64,000 nt of DNA. It comes from Porphyridium purpureum (lineage: Eukaryota > Rhodophyta > Bangiophyceae > Porphyridiales > Porphyridiaceae). This document shows, in pieces, positions 9,507-19,509 of the stretch; position 1 is the stretch's first letter, and every line of letters starts with the position of its first letter. Made by a program: the position numbers and the translations under genes. The notes under the pieces were generated by a model that did no database searches, was not told where the DNA came from, and worked only from the letters and a program-made list of their open reading frames with translations. The stretch covers positions 310,001-374,000 of the forward strand of contig VRMN01000002.1 of the NCBI GenBank assembly GCA_008690995.1. Reading direction: 5' to 3'.

Positions 9507-9820
9507 CGTGGGAACGATGAGGTCCCGCTGAACCGCGGACTCCCGTGTTCACTTGGCCGGCGGTGCGGCATAAGTACGTTCTGTGGAGCGGCCGGGTCCC
9601 GGCCGGATAACTAGCGAAGGTAAGAGACTCTTTAGCGTGGTGAGGTAAAGGTTCGTCGTTTATTCGGAGCGATAGGGAGCCGGCGCAGAATCGTCTGCGC
9701 GCCTCGAAGAGTCCGCCATATTAGTGGCCCACGTGTTGCACGTTTCGCCGTGCGCACCCGCACCCCTTTCGGGCGTAGCATCGATCTTTCTCGGCCGATC
9801 CCTTGGAGCACCTCTCCAAG
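9507..9820 (+). repeat. 3' LTR of the copia element
   Basis: Second 314-bp copy, identical by eye to 4258-4571. It is followed by the right target duplication CGTCA (9821-9825). The DNA beyond it is the displaced upstream region of the DEAD-box helicase gene. Confidence 0.93.
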
Positions 9821-9825
9821 CGTCA
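9821..9825. repeat. Target-site duplication, right copy (copia)
   Basis: CGTCA, the partner of 4253-4257. Confidence 0.9.
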
Positions 9826-9826
9826 T

Positions 9827-9853
9827 ACTGTACACAAAACCCATCACTGTACC
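9827..9853 (+). promoter_or_regulatory. Two copies of the ACTGTAC motif in displaced promoter DNA
   Basis: ACTGTACA (9827-9834) and ACTGTACC (9846-9853) lie just beyond the copia element. Without the insertion they would be about 56-75 bp upstream of the helicase ATG. The same octamer recurs upstream of several other genes here. Confidence 0.35.
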
Positions 9854-10044
9854 TCAACACCATCCAAACCGTTAAGCCGTGTGCCAATCGGCTTATCGGC
9901 TTTTTGGGACCCTGGTAAGAAGTGGGTGGCGACTGTTGAAGAGCGGCCACGGGGTGAGGAATCTGTCTGCAGGTACGTGAACTGCGCATGAAGCTCGCTT
10001 GGCTGGCGCAACAGCTTGAGCGTGACCACGGTGGGTGTGGACAT
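9844..10044 (-). CDS. Possible small protein of 66 residues, unrecognised
   Basis: An ATG-started frame (MSTPTVVTLKLLRQPSE...) in otherwise gene-free DNA between the copia element and the kinase gene. Its opening is less biased than the Arg/Ala-rich shadow frames nearby, but it matches no family I know and its stop overlaps an ACTGTACC motif. It could equally be a first exon or a chance frame. The rest of 10045-11470 shows no convincing gene, only scattered short frames and T-rich runs. Confidence 0.22.
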   Translation of the reverse strand: MSTPTVVTLKLLRQPSELHAQFTYLQTDSSPRGRSSTVATHFLPGSQKADKPIGTRLNGLDGVEVQ

Positions 10045-11470
10045 GGCGCGGGTGTTTTAATTTGGAGAGGAGAAGTGGTACGCTTCACGTGGCTGTGACA
10101 ACTTGCATTTTCGCGGGTTGACGCGTAACATCGGCGCGGCAACGCATGGCGAAAAGATGGTGCAGGCGTTCCGGAACGCGCTGCTCAAGCGCGAGGAGGT
10201 GGCGGACTTGCAGCTAACGGCGACAAAGAGGATGTGGGCTGGTGACGGAGGTGTGAGCCGCGACTCGGCGGACGCGAGACCAGGCGCGGGGATGTGAAGC
10301 TGCGTAAGGTGGCGGAATCCTGCGGAAATGCGAGCAAGAGGCGTCGGCCAAACTGGCGGTCGTACGGTTGCGGGAGAGGCGGCCAGCGCAGGGCTGGGCG
10401 TGGAGTGTGTTACCGTACAATTTCAGACGGCGAGGAGGTGTCGGCCGGCCAATGGGGTAGAAAATGAAAGGGCGACCGGGATAGCAGCTAGCTTGCACAA
10501 GCTGATGAGATAGGATTGCTGAAGTGAACACCTCATTGCTTAAATTGGATGATGATGTACAATTTCCATTGGTGTTGTTGAAAGGGGAGAGGAGGAGGAG
10601 GAGAGCAACGTGGATAGCGTCACCGCCACTCTGTCGGCCGCCAGCTCGAAACGAAGCTTGGCGCGTGCGACGCGGTACCAACAACGTCCGGCAGCCGTTC
10701 GCGGTCTGTGAGAACGGACGCCTTTCCATCACACGCGTGCTCGCTCCGCACGCTGGACACGCACAGCGCCGAGCTGTACCTCTCTCGTTGCAAAAATCGC
10801 AAATCCGCGCTGCTTTGCTACGCGCCGCGCGTGCCTGTCCGTTTAGGCATCGCCGCTTCCTATGAAAACAGCGCTGCTGAGTGATAAATTCAAGCCGAGT
10901 CCCGCCGAAACTCACACCGCCATTGGAAAAACAGGCGCCGTGCAGAAAGCGGGCCGTTATGCGTGGTTTTCGAGAAGAACGAAAGGAAAAGTGCGACCAT
11001 TTTTTTGTTTACCTGCGCAATAGGAATGAACAGTTGCGCAGTCAGACGCCAAGCCCAGCGGCGCGCCCAATTTTTTTTCTTTCATTATTTTTTGGTTCGG
11101 GAGGGAGGGGGTTTGCAACACGCCGTTGATCGCGCAAACGGCTATGGATTTGCGAGGTGTCTTTCTCCGCACAGACTGTTAGATTCGCTTTCTGCATTGG
11201 CTGGGTTGTATACGCAGATTGACGCATCGGAGTGAGAGCAACTGGTTTAAAGGCGGGCCTGCGCCGGTCGGGTTCTCTAGTAGTGGTTACGGAAGAGGCG
11301 ATCGGGAAAGGAAGAGACGCGCTTGCGAGTCGACCAGTTCGAGTCGGTTTCGGTTCGTATACTACGCCACAGCGTCGTGCATTGATCACGTTCGGTGCTT
11401 GCGGTAGGTCTGGCGCGCGTGTGCGTTGATGCTGTGAATCCGGTGGGGCTAGCAAGCACAGGAAGGAAAC

Positions 11471-14329
11471 ATGTCGGCGGCCTATCGAAGCGACAGGTCG
11501 GACAGCCTCAACTCAAGTGGCGCAGGGTCCGATGACCTCGGAAAACTGATGCCGTTTGTAGAGACCATTTACAAGGTGGCCGAAATTCTGACGGAGTACG
11601 CACAGACCGCGCAGACGAATTATGCATCTTGTGGAAAGCTTGCCGAGCGGGGTACAAGCGTCTCGAACACTCTGCGCACATATTTTGGCACCAAAGACGA
11701 AAAAGATAGTATCGGTAGGGGTGATACAAGGAGTAATACCATGGTCGCATGTCTGAGCGAGCTGGAGTCTGAGCTGCAGTCTGCGTGCTCTCTTGTGAAG
11801 CGATTTTCCGGTCCAGACCAGTCGGCCGGAAGAGCGCTTCGTGCCTTGATGGCTAAAAACTTTCAGGGCGAGTTCCTGACGTGCGAAGCACGCCTCGTCG
11901 AGCTCGAGTCCCAATTGCTTCAAATTGTCATATTCAAAATGTCGCACGATCTGAAGCGGGACAGCCAATTCAAGATTGGCAAATTGAAAATCACTCTGCG
12001 CGAGTTGGAAGCCGTCCCTCACGAAATGGTTCGCGCTCTTGAAGCGGACAGACAGCGCGACACAACGAAACTTGAGAACGAGCTTCAATCTCGTCCAGAC
12101 AAACGCGCTGTGCTAAGTATGCACGGCGTGGAAGTGAAAAGTACGAGTTCGTTCTTAGACGCTGCGAAATCTGGGCTTGCATCAAATCGGCCCGAAGGAA
12201 GTGAACCTTGGTATGTCGAGGCGGGACTTGCTGTGAAGCTCCAGAACACCGTGGGCTCGAGGGTAACGTTCTTTGCTCTTGGCGGTGGTGGCTCCGGGAA
12301 CGTCTTCCAGGGCGAGTTCATGGGGCAAGACGTGGCCATCAAAGAGATCCGGTCAGCAGGCGACAAGGCGTTGCGTGAGCTGAGAAATGAGGTGGGCATC
12401 ATGTGGAGACTTTCACACGTAAACATCGTTCAGACGCGTGGTGGGTTTTATCCGCAGACGGGGGTGGAAGCTCATGAACGTGAATGCCCATTTATTCTAC
12501 TAGAATACGCCCCCAAGGGCTCACTTGAAAAGCATCTGTTCCATGCCGGCGGAAACAGCCTGCCATCACGCGAGCAACTGCTCAGAATCTTTCGAAGCAT
12601 CGTCGACGGCTTGAAGTATTTGCATGGGAACAACATCATCCATCGCGACATGAAACCCCAGAATGTCCTTCTTATGGACGACTGGACGCCGAAGATCAGC
12701 GATTTTGGGCTGGCCACCGTGAAGAGTTCGGGTTCATTCGCAAACACAATGCTTGGTACCAGCGGCTATATGGCACCCGAAGTTATTCGTCGGAAGCAGT
12801 ATAGCCGCTCTTGCGATGTATGGTCGTACGGTGTCATGCTATTCGAAATGATGCTCGGCGAGACGATGTTCGGAGGCGGATGCACGATTTTCGAAATTAT
12901 TGAAACGCTGGAAGATCCGAGGCGCGGTGTGCCGTGGGATAGATTGGACGAATCGGAGTACGCAAAACAATGGCCGGCCTGGGTTGCGAAATTAGCGAAA
13001 GCGTGTCTGCAGAATGACCCCGAGGAGCGCCCAACGGTGTCGGATATTTGGCTTGAGTTTTATTGCCGTATGGGTGGGGAGGGGGCCACTGCGGCTGCAA
13101 AGTCAGAGGCTTCCCAGCTTGCTGCGTCCCCGTTCGTCACCAGTACGTCCAAGGTTGCCGCGTTGGCAGGAAAATTTTCGCAGGTTTCGGCTGGATCTAG
13201 TGAGTCAACAGTCTCATCATCAAGCGCCGGACGTAGCACGACGAGGCCCAGCGGATCGTGGCCTGTGCAAGCGCAAGCGCTGAGTGCCGGTGGTAATCCT
13301 CGCTACGCAGAACAACGGGAGAAAACATGGGGCATGGCGCACGCGGCCGGCGTACGTCATACGGCAGCTGAGAACCATGCTAGTCTCGACGCAGAGGCGG
13401 CGGAGCTTGAGCGCCTCGCTGCAGAAGCCAAACTTGAAAAGCAGGAGGAAGCGCGGCGACGAGACCAAGAGACTGCACGTCGCGCCGCCGCCGCGCGCAA
13501 GGCGACCGAGGAGACGCAAAATCCCTTCGAGAAGAAGGCGCGAGATGCGGATGCGCAGCGTGACGCGAAAGTTGCTGAGGCGCAGCGGCGTGAACAAGAG
13601 GCCATGCAACACGCCGTGGAGCAAGCGCGTCGCGACGCCGCAGACTGGCAGCGTCGTGGTCAGGCTGAGGAGTTCGCTAACAAGAATCTCACGGGAGCGC
13701 TCGGGTGGTACAACAAGGCGGCACGAGCGGGAGACGCGTACTCGCAGTGTAAGTTAGGCTATTCCTGTTACATGGGCTTGGGCGGCCTGCGCCAGGACAA
13801 GCACGCAGCGGTCGCTTGGTTTCGCCACGCCGCGGAACAGGGAGACGCCAAGGCGCAGTTTAATTTGGGCGTCTGTTACAGCATCGGGGAGGGCGGTCTA
13901 CCGCAGGACAAGCATGCAGCGGTCGAGTGGTACCACAAGGCTGCGGAACAGGGAGAGCCAGGCGCGCAATTCAATTTGGGCCGGTGTTACGAGAACGGGT
14001 GGGGCGGTCTGCCGCAGGACAAGCGCGCGGCGCTCCACTGGTTCCGCAACGCCGCGGAACAAGGACGGGCAGATGCGCAGTGTAATATGGGCGTTTATTT
14101 CGAGCACGGCGAGGGCGGTCTGCCGCAGGATAAGTGCGCAGCGGTTGAGTGCTTCCGCAGTGCCGCGGCACAGGGACACGCACCGGCGCAGTTCAATTTT
14201 GGCCTTTATCACGAGAATGGGTGGGGCGGTCTGCCGCAGGACAACCGCGCGGCGGCCGAGTGGTACGGCAAGGCCGCGGCGCAGGGACAAGCAGAAGCGA
14301 AAGTCCGGTTGGCAAGACTGGGAAACTAG
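11471..14329 (+). CDS. TKL-type protein kinase with MLKL-like N-terminal helices and Sel1 repeats
   Basis: 952 residues from ATG 11471. Residues about 20-215 are long helices of the kind called MLKL-NTD/MCAfunc. The kinase domain (about 265-535) has the Gly loop (GGGGSGNVFQGEF), VAIKEI lysine, IIHRDMKPQN catalytic loop (about 389), DFGLATV (about 410) and YMAPEV, so it should be active. A Glu/Lys/Arg-rich coiled coil (about 630-730) leads into about six Sel1-like repeats of 36 residues, each with a GLPQDK signature. The repeats are a protein-docking scaffold. AATAAA lies at 14346-14351, 16 bp after the stop. Kinase and Sel1 calls are firm; the MLKL-type N-terminus is by pattern only and its substrate is unknown. 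Confidence 0.85.
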   Translation: MSAAYRSDRSDSLNSSGAGSDDLGKLMPFVETIYKVAEILTEYAQTAQTNYASCGKLAERGTSVSNTLRTYFGTKDEKDSIGRGDTRSNTMVACLSELESELQSACSLVKRFSGPDQSAGRALRALMAKNFQGEFLTCEARLVELESQLLQIVIFKMSHDLKRDSQFKIGKLKITLRELEAVPHEMVRALEADRQRDTTKLENELQSRPDKRAVLSMHGVEVKSTSSFLDAAKSGLASNRPEGSEPWYVEAGLAVKLQNTVGSRVTFFALGGGGSGNVFQGEFMGQDVAIKEIRSAGDKALRELRNEVGIMWRLSHVNIVQTRGGFYPQTGVEAHERECPFILLEYAPKGSLEKHLFHAGGNSLPSREQLLRIFRSIVDGLKYLHGNNIIHRDMKPQNVLLMDDWTPKISDFGLATVKSSGSFANTMLGTSGYMAPEVIRRKQYSRSCDVWSYGVMLFEMMLGETMFGGGCTIFEIIETLEDPRRGVPWDRLDESEYAKQWPAWVAKLAKACLQNDPEERPTVSDIWLEFYCRMGGEGATAAAKSEASQLAASPFVTSTSKVAALAGKFSQVSAGSSESTVSSSSAGRSTTRPSGSWPVQAQALSAGGNPRYAEQREKTWGMAHAAGVRHTAAENHASLDAEAAELERLAAEAKLEKQEEARRRDQETARRAAAARKATEETQNPFEKKARDADAQRDAKVAEAQRREQEAMQHAVEQARRDAADWQRRGQAEEFANKNLTGALGWYNKAARAGDAYSQCKLGYSCYMGLGGLRQDKHAAVAWFRHAAEQGDAKAQFNLGVCYSIGEGGLPQDKHAAVEWYHKAAEQGEPGAQFNLGRCYENGWGGLPQDKRAALHWFRNAAEQGRADAQCNMGVYFEHGEGGLPQDKCAAVECFRSAAAQGHAPAQFNFGLYHENGWGGLPQDNRAAAEWYGKAAAQGQAEAKVRLARLGN

Positions 14330-16551
14330 CGTCAGCGTCTGGCGAAATAAATATAAAACTGCGACTGCTTCCGCGTGTGAATCCCAAGCGTGAATAACCA
14401 AGCGCTGATCAAACCTGGCTCTCCCGCTCTGCACAAATACTGATTTCCGAACGTGGCCGTTCTGCCAACGTGCACGAGTGTGCGAGCTGGACAGAATCTT
14501 GGTTGTGTTCCTCATTCACCGGTGTGCTTCGATTGCGACGCAGCTGCCCTGGGGCGAGACCTGGACGAGTCTCGAATGCCAAGCTTGTCGAGCCAGATGA
14601 CCGACACTTGCTTGCTCGCTTGTGTGCCACAACCAGCCTCTTCTGCAGGATTGTATCAACCTGTTGGCTGTATGTCGGCACTGGCTCTTGGCGATTTGAC
14701 CGTCGAACACACGGACATGGGCGAACGAGCATGTAGGGCAAGCAATGAAGTCTTCTCTCGTCGCGTAAGTGCGCATCTGCGTGAGCCGAGCACAAAAGAC
14801 CGACGGGATCCGATCACGATTCGGTCTCTTGTGTGTGCGCGTATGGTTCTGCGGATACTCCAAGATACGAGATCGAGGCAAGCGCGAGCACGGAACACGC
14901 GGACAAGGCCAAGTAGTGCGGCAGGCCTACCGTGCTCGCTGGTAAATTGAAAATATCTGCGAAGTTCCCGGGTCGAGAGGCGAACGTGGCCGAAAGCGAC
15001 ATACGAACTGCAAAAAGGACGTGGACGAAGCCCGAATTCGGTCATGGGCGTGGCTGCTGTGAAGGCCACCACTGCGGGTTGCGTGTGTCTGAAGGTATGT
15101 ACGCGAGCGTCTTGGAGTCGGACAGGGCCGCAAAGCTCCATTGTGAGCCGTTGCAGACGAGGCGCGCAGGGACAAGCCCAATTGCGATCATAGGCAAGGT
15201 CTTCGTCGAAAGCAAGCGTTAACAAGTCGTGCTCGCCGGCGCCTATAGTTCTGACGTGCAGAACGTTGGTCCGTGAACTGTCGCGCGTGAGAATTGCAAA
15301 GCCTGAACAGTGCGCATGTGGCATCGCAATAAGTGCTGACGCGGGCCCGGGCCACAGCTTGACGGTACAGGGCTGGCCTCACCCGCTCAAGGATTTCAAA
15401 ACGGAGAACCCGAATCTGGCTTGCTCCTGTGTCACGGTGACGCGAATTGAAGGCAATAGGCATTTCTTGTGACAATGGTTCAGCCGTCGTCGTGCCTGCA
15501 CGCAGCGCCATTGTCGCCTTGCTGCCGGGTATGCGCCAGCTCCAATTCTTCCGCCAGAATATGTGACGCACGACGCAGTGGCTGCGCTGACTAGAATGTC
15601 GGGTAGAGCCCGCGACATGGGCATTCAGAAGCGCCATTGCCCCACTTTCCACTTGCGCAGCCTGCGACACTGTGACGTCGGAAACGGCTGTGCCCGGCTG
15701 CCGTGTTGACGCACCGGCCTGAGCGGCTTGAGAAAAGACCATCGCCACGGTTGATTCTGCGGCCGTATCCGTTTCGTGGTTGCTCGACTCGTGCCCATTT
15801 CGCTGGACAGCGCCAGCGTCGACTTGGCAGGTTCCGGTGCTGATGTCTCCACAGATGTTATACGCGCAGCTCACGGGTAAAAAACGGTTGGCTTGGATCC
15901 GGCAGCCTTGCCTCTGTCTTGCAGTTGTGCGACCACATTTGCTGGTTTCCCAAGTTGCAGCGCACCAGTGCTCATGCCAGCAAGCTTTCGCAGCAAGCAG
16001 GCAATACATGACGCCGCGCGCTGCTCAGCCCGCAGCACCCATGGCACGTCGCTGTGCGATCTTCATGTGCTGCGATGCCCATCGCGCAACACACCAACTG
16101 CCGGGTGGCACTGCACATTCCGCAGAAATTGCCGCGCCGACCGTGCACCCGCACACCGTGCGAACCAAGCCATCCCGAACGCATGTCGCGTTCCTAGCTA
16201 CGTATCATTTCCGATGCCACGCCGCAACGTCGCGCACGGCAATTGCGCATGGTGGCTGTTGCCGTTTTTGCAGAAAACCTGCGCGTCGCGTCGACCGGGC
16301 CGACGTGAGCTCACGTGCCGCGGCGCGCAGCCCCGAACCACGCGCGCAAGACGGCGGCCGCCGTGGCATTGGCCTCGACGACCGAGCTACGCGGCTGGGG
16401 TGCTTGTGTGCGATGTACAGTGGGTGTTCTGTGTTTGGTGTGTTTTTTTGTGCGGCCGTCGTGTGGTGGCGAGAAGGGAAGAGGGAGGAGGTGGGGAGGG
16501 ACGATCGGTGTGTGGGTTTGAGCGTGGGAAGCACGAGGGGCGGTAGTGGTC
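14330..16551. other. Gene-poor intergenic stretch
   Basis: About 2.2 kb with no frame that looks like a real protein on either strand. The longest (15188-16009 minus and 15780-16730 plus) overlap each other and are rich in Cys, Arg, His and Ala with no recognisable domain. It could hold a spliced, non-coding or decayed gene; none can be shown from sequence alone. Confidence 0.5.
16414..16421 (-). promoter_or_regulatory. ACTGTACA motif upstream of eRF1
   Basis: TGTACAGT on the plus strand, about 350 bp before the eRF1 start codon. It is one of several copies of the ACTGTAC core in intergenic DNA here. Confidence 0.25.
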
Positions 16552-16622
16552 GTGGTCCTCGTCGTTGCCGTCGTCTTCGTCGTCTTCGTCGTCTTCGCTG
16601 TCGTCGTCGTTGTCGTCGTGGT
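16552..16622 (+). repeat. CGT/CTT-rich simple repeat in the eRF1 leader region
   Basis: A run of imperfect CGTCTT and CGTCGT units about 150-220 bp before the eRF1 ATG. Simple-sequence DNA, probably promoter or 5' leader. Confidence 0.7.
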
Positions 16623-16772
16623 AGTGGGTTCAAGTCAAAGCAGCTGAAGAGTCAATCGTCTAGTGTGTCGCGGCTGTGGAAGCGCGGCACGTCGGCGCGG
16701 TTTGTGCAAGAGCGCGACGTTGGTGCGTGAGTGTGTGGTTTGTGTTTGTGTATTTGGTGGTACTGAGGGGTC

Positions 16773-18092
16773 ATGGGGGAAGGCGTGCAATTGACCGAGG
16801 AGGAGAAGGGCGTGGAGCTATGGCGGATTAAGAAGCTGATCAAGGGATTGGAGATGGCGCGCGGGAATGGCACGAGTATGATCTCGCTGATCATCCCGCC
16901 AAAGTCGCAGGTCTCGCAGGTCAGTGGTATGTTGGCCACGGAGTACGGAACCGCGTCAAATATCAAGTCCCGCGTGAACCGCCAGTCCGTGCTGTCCGCG
17001 ATCACCTCCACGCAGCAGCGTCTCAAGCTCTACAGCAAGGTCCCGGAGAACGGACTCGTTTTGTACTGCGGAACGATCCTGACAGATGATAATAAGGAGA
17101 AGCAGGTCACCTTTGACTTTGAGCCATTCAAGCCTATCAACACATCGTTGTATCTGTGCGACAACAAGTTTCACACCGAGGCGCTGGGCGCGCTGCTAGA
17201 GTCTGACGACAAGTTTGGCTTTATTGTGATGGACGGAAACGGGGCGTTGTTTGGCTTGCTGCAGGGCAACACTCGCACCGTGCTGCACAAGTTTCTGGTG
17301 GATTTGCCAAAGAAACATGGTCGCGGTGGTCAGTCTGCTCTGCGTTTTGCCCGCTTGCGGATGGAAAAGCGGCACAACTACGTGCGCAAGGTCGCAGAAA
17401 CCGCGGTGCAGATCTTCATTCCGGACGGTCAAAAGGCCAATGTGACGGGCATTGTGCTCGCCGGGTCTGCCGACTTCAAAAATGACCTGTCTGGCAGTGA
17501 CATGTTCGACCAGCGGCTCAAGGCGAAAATTCTCAAAATTGTGGACATTTCGTACGGTGGCGAGAACGGGTTCAACCAGGCAATTGATCTGGCGAGCGAA
17601 ACGCTGGGTAACGTCAAGTTCATCTTGGAGAAGAAGCTTATCCAGGAGTACTTTGACGAGATCAGCAAGGATACAAACAAGTATTGCTTTGGTATTGTGG
17701 ATACGCTGCGCGCGCTGGACATGGGTGCATCTGAAACCTTGATTGTGTGGGAAAACTTGGAACAGTTGCGGTTCGAGCTTGAGAATACAGTCACTCAAGA
17801 GCAGACAGTGCTGATTCTCACTCCGGAGGAGGCCAAGGACACAAATCGTTTTAGGGATGCAGAAGGGAACGAGCTTGAGGTGAAGGAGCAGATGCAATTT
17901 GTGGACTGGCTCGCAGATAACTACAAGCAGTTTGGAACCAAATTAGAGTTTGTCACAAATAAGAGCCAGGAAGGATCCCAGTTTGTGCGCGGCTTTGGCG
18001 GCATCGGTGCCTTGTTACGGTACGAAGTCGACTTTGCGACGTTCGAGGAGCCAGAGGACTTTGAATTTGACTCGGACGATTTCGGATTGTAA
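16773..18092 (+). CDS. ETF1: Eukaryotic peptide chain release factor 1 (eRF1)
   Basis: eRF1 recognises all three stop codons in the ribosomal A site and triggers peptide release with eRF3. The 439-residue product has the family's usual length. Visible motifs are TASNIKS (stop-codon recognition), YLCDNKF (the YxCxxxF motif) and the GGQ loop in [14 protein letters not shown] (contacts the peptidyl-transferase centre), and the protein ends in the normal acidic tail. Nothing in these motifs suggests a changed genetic code. The ATG at 16773 gives the conserved N-terminus. It is tail-to-tail with an RCC1 gene, 99 bp between stops. Confidence 0.96.
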   Translation: MGEGVQLTEEEKGVELWRIKKLIKGLEMARGNGTSMISLIIPPKSQVSQVSGMLATEYGTASNIKSRVNRQSVLSAITSTQQRLKLYSKVPENGLVLYCGTILTDDNKEKQVTFDFEPFKPINTSLYLCDNKFHTEALGALLESDDKFGFIVMDGNGALFGLLQGNTRTVLHKFLVDLPKKHGRGGQSALRFARLRMEKRHNYVRKVAETAVQIFIPDGQKANVTGIVLAGSADFKNDLSGSDMFDQRLKAKILKIVDISYGGENGFNQAIDLASETLGNVKFILEKKLIQEYFDEISKDTNKYCFGIVDTLRALDMGASETLIVWENLEQLRFELENTVTQEQTVLILTPEEAKDTNRFRDAEGNELEVKEQMQFVDWLADNYKQFGTKLEFVTNKSQEGSQFVRGFGGIGALLRYEVDFATFEEPEDFEFDSDDFGL

Positions 18093-18191
18093 ACGTGCTT
18101 TTAGTGTCAGGAAGGAAAATCTCGTTGATGTTCCGTGCAGGAAAAAATTAGTTATGCATCCCGGATGATAGGCTGACGAGTGGTTGGCTCC

Positions 18192-19421
18192 TCATTCAGC
18201 AGGTTCACACGGTGGTTGTGCCAATAATACCCAATGTGCGCCCCCGCAAGCAGCCACCACCGGCCTCGTTTGCGCGTGGACGCTCGGCACTTTTCTAATG
18301 ATGGCGCCAGGCGAGGCCTCATCCGTTTCGGTGCCTAGCGGCAGGCCTGTGTGCGTGTGAACGCCCAGATTTCCGTGCTCGCCCCAGCCACAGCAAGACA
18401 CAGAGCCCGATTTACTCACAAGAAGTGAGAATTCGGATCCGCAGAGCACCGCCGCGCACGGTTCCGGTAGCTCAACTTGGAAAATGCTTCCCGAAAGAGA
18501 GTGTGCGTGGAAGCCAAGCTGGCCCATGTCATTTCGGCCCCATGACACCACGCGGCCCCCTTGCGTCAGCGCCGCACAATGGAACCAACCGCTCGATACG
18601 CTAGTGACGCGGTCAGGATGGCCTGACGGATCACGCACGCTATGCTCAATGCGTACGAGCTTGAAGTCGTGCGATTCCGCAGAGGATGATGGCGTTGCAT
18701 GCTGGCCAAACCGGTTTGAGCCCGCTACCCAAACCTGCCCCTTGTTGTCCAGAAGCACCAGATGCTTTGAGCCACACGCGCCCTGCACGAACGGTGCATC
18801 GACGCAGTCGAGTACGAATACATGCCCATGAGGATACTTCGTGCGTTTTTGGTGCAGTCCACCAAGCACGAGCGCTGCGCCGCATGAGGTTACGAGCAAG
18901 GAGCTGCGAACACCGCCACTGAGTTGAAGCACTCTGGACTCGCCGAACATTCCAGCAAGTCTCAAAGTTCTGCACCCAGCGGCACCGGCTTCCACATGGA
19001 GCACTGACGATGCGCCTGGCACACCACACTGCCCGTACTGATTGGCACCCCAGGCAACGCATGTGCCGTCGTCCAGCAGAAAGAGCGTGTGCTCATGCCC
19101 TGCCACCACATCGACAAGCTTCTGCGCAAACGCGCACGTGCTAGGAGGCAGCCAGAATGGCGTCTCGATCACCTCGCCGTGTCGCAAAGGACCAATTTGG
19201 CCCGAGCGGTTGGAGCCCCATGCCACAAGCCGTTTCTCACCGCCCGTGTGTGAAGCTTGCACTAGTGCCACCGAGTGAGCGCCGCCCGCGGCGAGTCGAA
19301 GAAGTCGCCATGTCCCACCTAGCTCCAAAAGTGCCGGCGTGGGTGATGTGACGTGCTCCACGCGCAAGTCGCCTATCCCAGCCTGCCCAAACTCATTCGA
19401 GCCGCAAGTGACCAAAGGCAT
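18192..19421 (-). CDS. RCC1-repeat (beta-propeller) protein
   Basis: 409 residues from ATG 19421 made of RCC1 blades with the usual Trp/Gly-Ser/Ala-Asn...GQ signature: CGSNEFGQAG, AWGSNRSGQIG, AWGANQYGQCG, VAGSNRFGQHA, SWGRNDMGQLG and WGEHGNLGV. These predict a seven-bladed propeller with no other domain. Such proteins bind chromatin, Ran or other GTPases, or photoreceptors; nothing shows which applies here, and it is too divergent to call the Ran exchange factor. It is head-to-head with the ankyrin gene, start codons 88 bp apart, so the two probably share a bidirectional promoter. Confidence 0.85.
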   Translation of the reverse strand: MPLVTCGSNEFGQAGIGDLRVEHVTSPTPALLELGGTWRLLRLAAGGAHSVALVQASHTGGEKRLVAWGSNRSGQIGPLRHGEVIETPFWLPPSTCAFAQKLVDVVAGHEHTLFLLDDGTCVAWGANQYGQCGVPGASSVLHVEAGAAGCRTLRLAGMFGESRVLQLSGGVRSSLLVTSCGAALVLGGLHQKRTKYPHGHVFVLDCVDAPFVQGACGSKHLVLLDNKGQVWVAGSNRFGQHATPSSSAESHDFKLVRIEHSVRDPSGHPDRVTSVSSGWFHCAALTQGGRVVSWGRNDMGQLGFHAHSLSGSIFQVELPEPCAAVLCGSEFSLLVSKSGSVSCCGWGEHGNLGVHTHTGLPLGTETDEASPGAIIRKVPSVHAQTRPVVAACGGAHWVLLAQPPCEPAE

Positions 19422-19509
19422 GACCTTGGTCTACTTCGAGCGCTCGACTGCGCCTGCGAGCGACGAAGCAGCTTTTCTTCTGCGCATGTGTTTGTGAGAC
19501 TGTGAAGGG

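Larger units (their letters stand above)
4258..9820 (+). mobile_element. Complete, young Ty1/copia LTR retrotransposon
   Basis: Two direct 314-bp LTRs that look identical by eye (4258-4571 and 9507-9820) flank one long gag-pol frame. The insertion is bracketed by the 5-bp duplication CGTCA (4253-4257 and 9821-9825). A primer site abuts the 5' LTR and a short purine tract precedes the 3' LTR. The order protease, integrase, reverse transcriptase, RNase H defines Ty1/copia (Pseudoviridae-like). Identical LTRs and an exact target duplication mean a recent insertion; the element looks whole. Confidence 0.95.

Noticed and set aside
10214-10915. 233-residue minus-strand open frame between copia and the kinase gene
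   Set aside because: No recognisable domain, Cys/Arg/Ser-rich and ends abruptly; composition like random GC-rich frames.
15188-16009. 273-residue minus-strand frame, and a 316-residue plus frame at 15780-16730
   Set aside because: They overlap on opposite strands, neither has domain-like sequence, and the plus frame runs into simple repeats.
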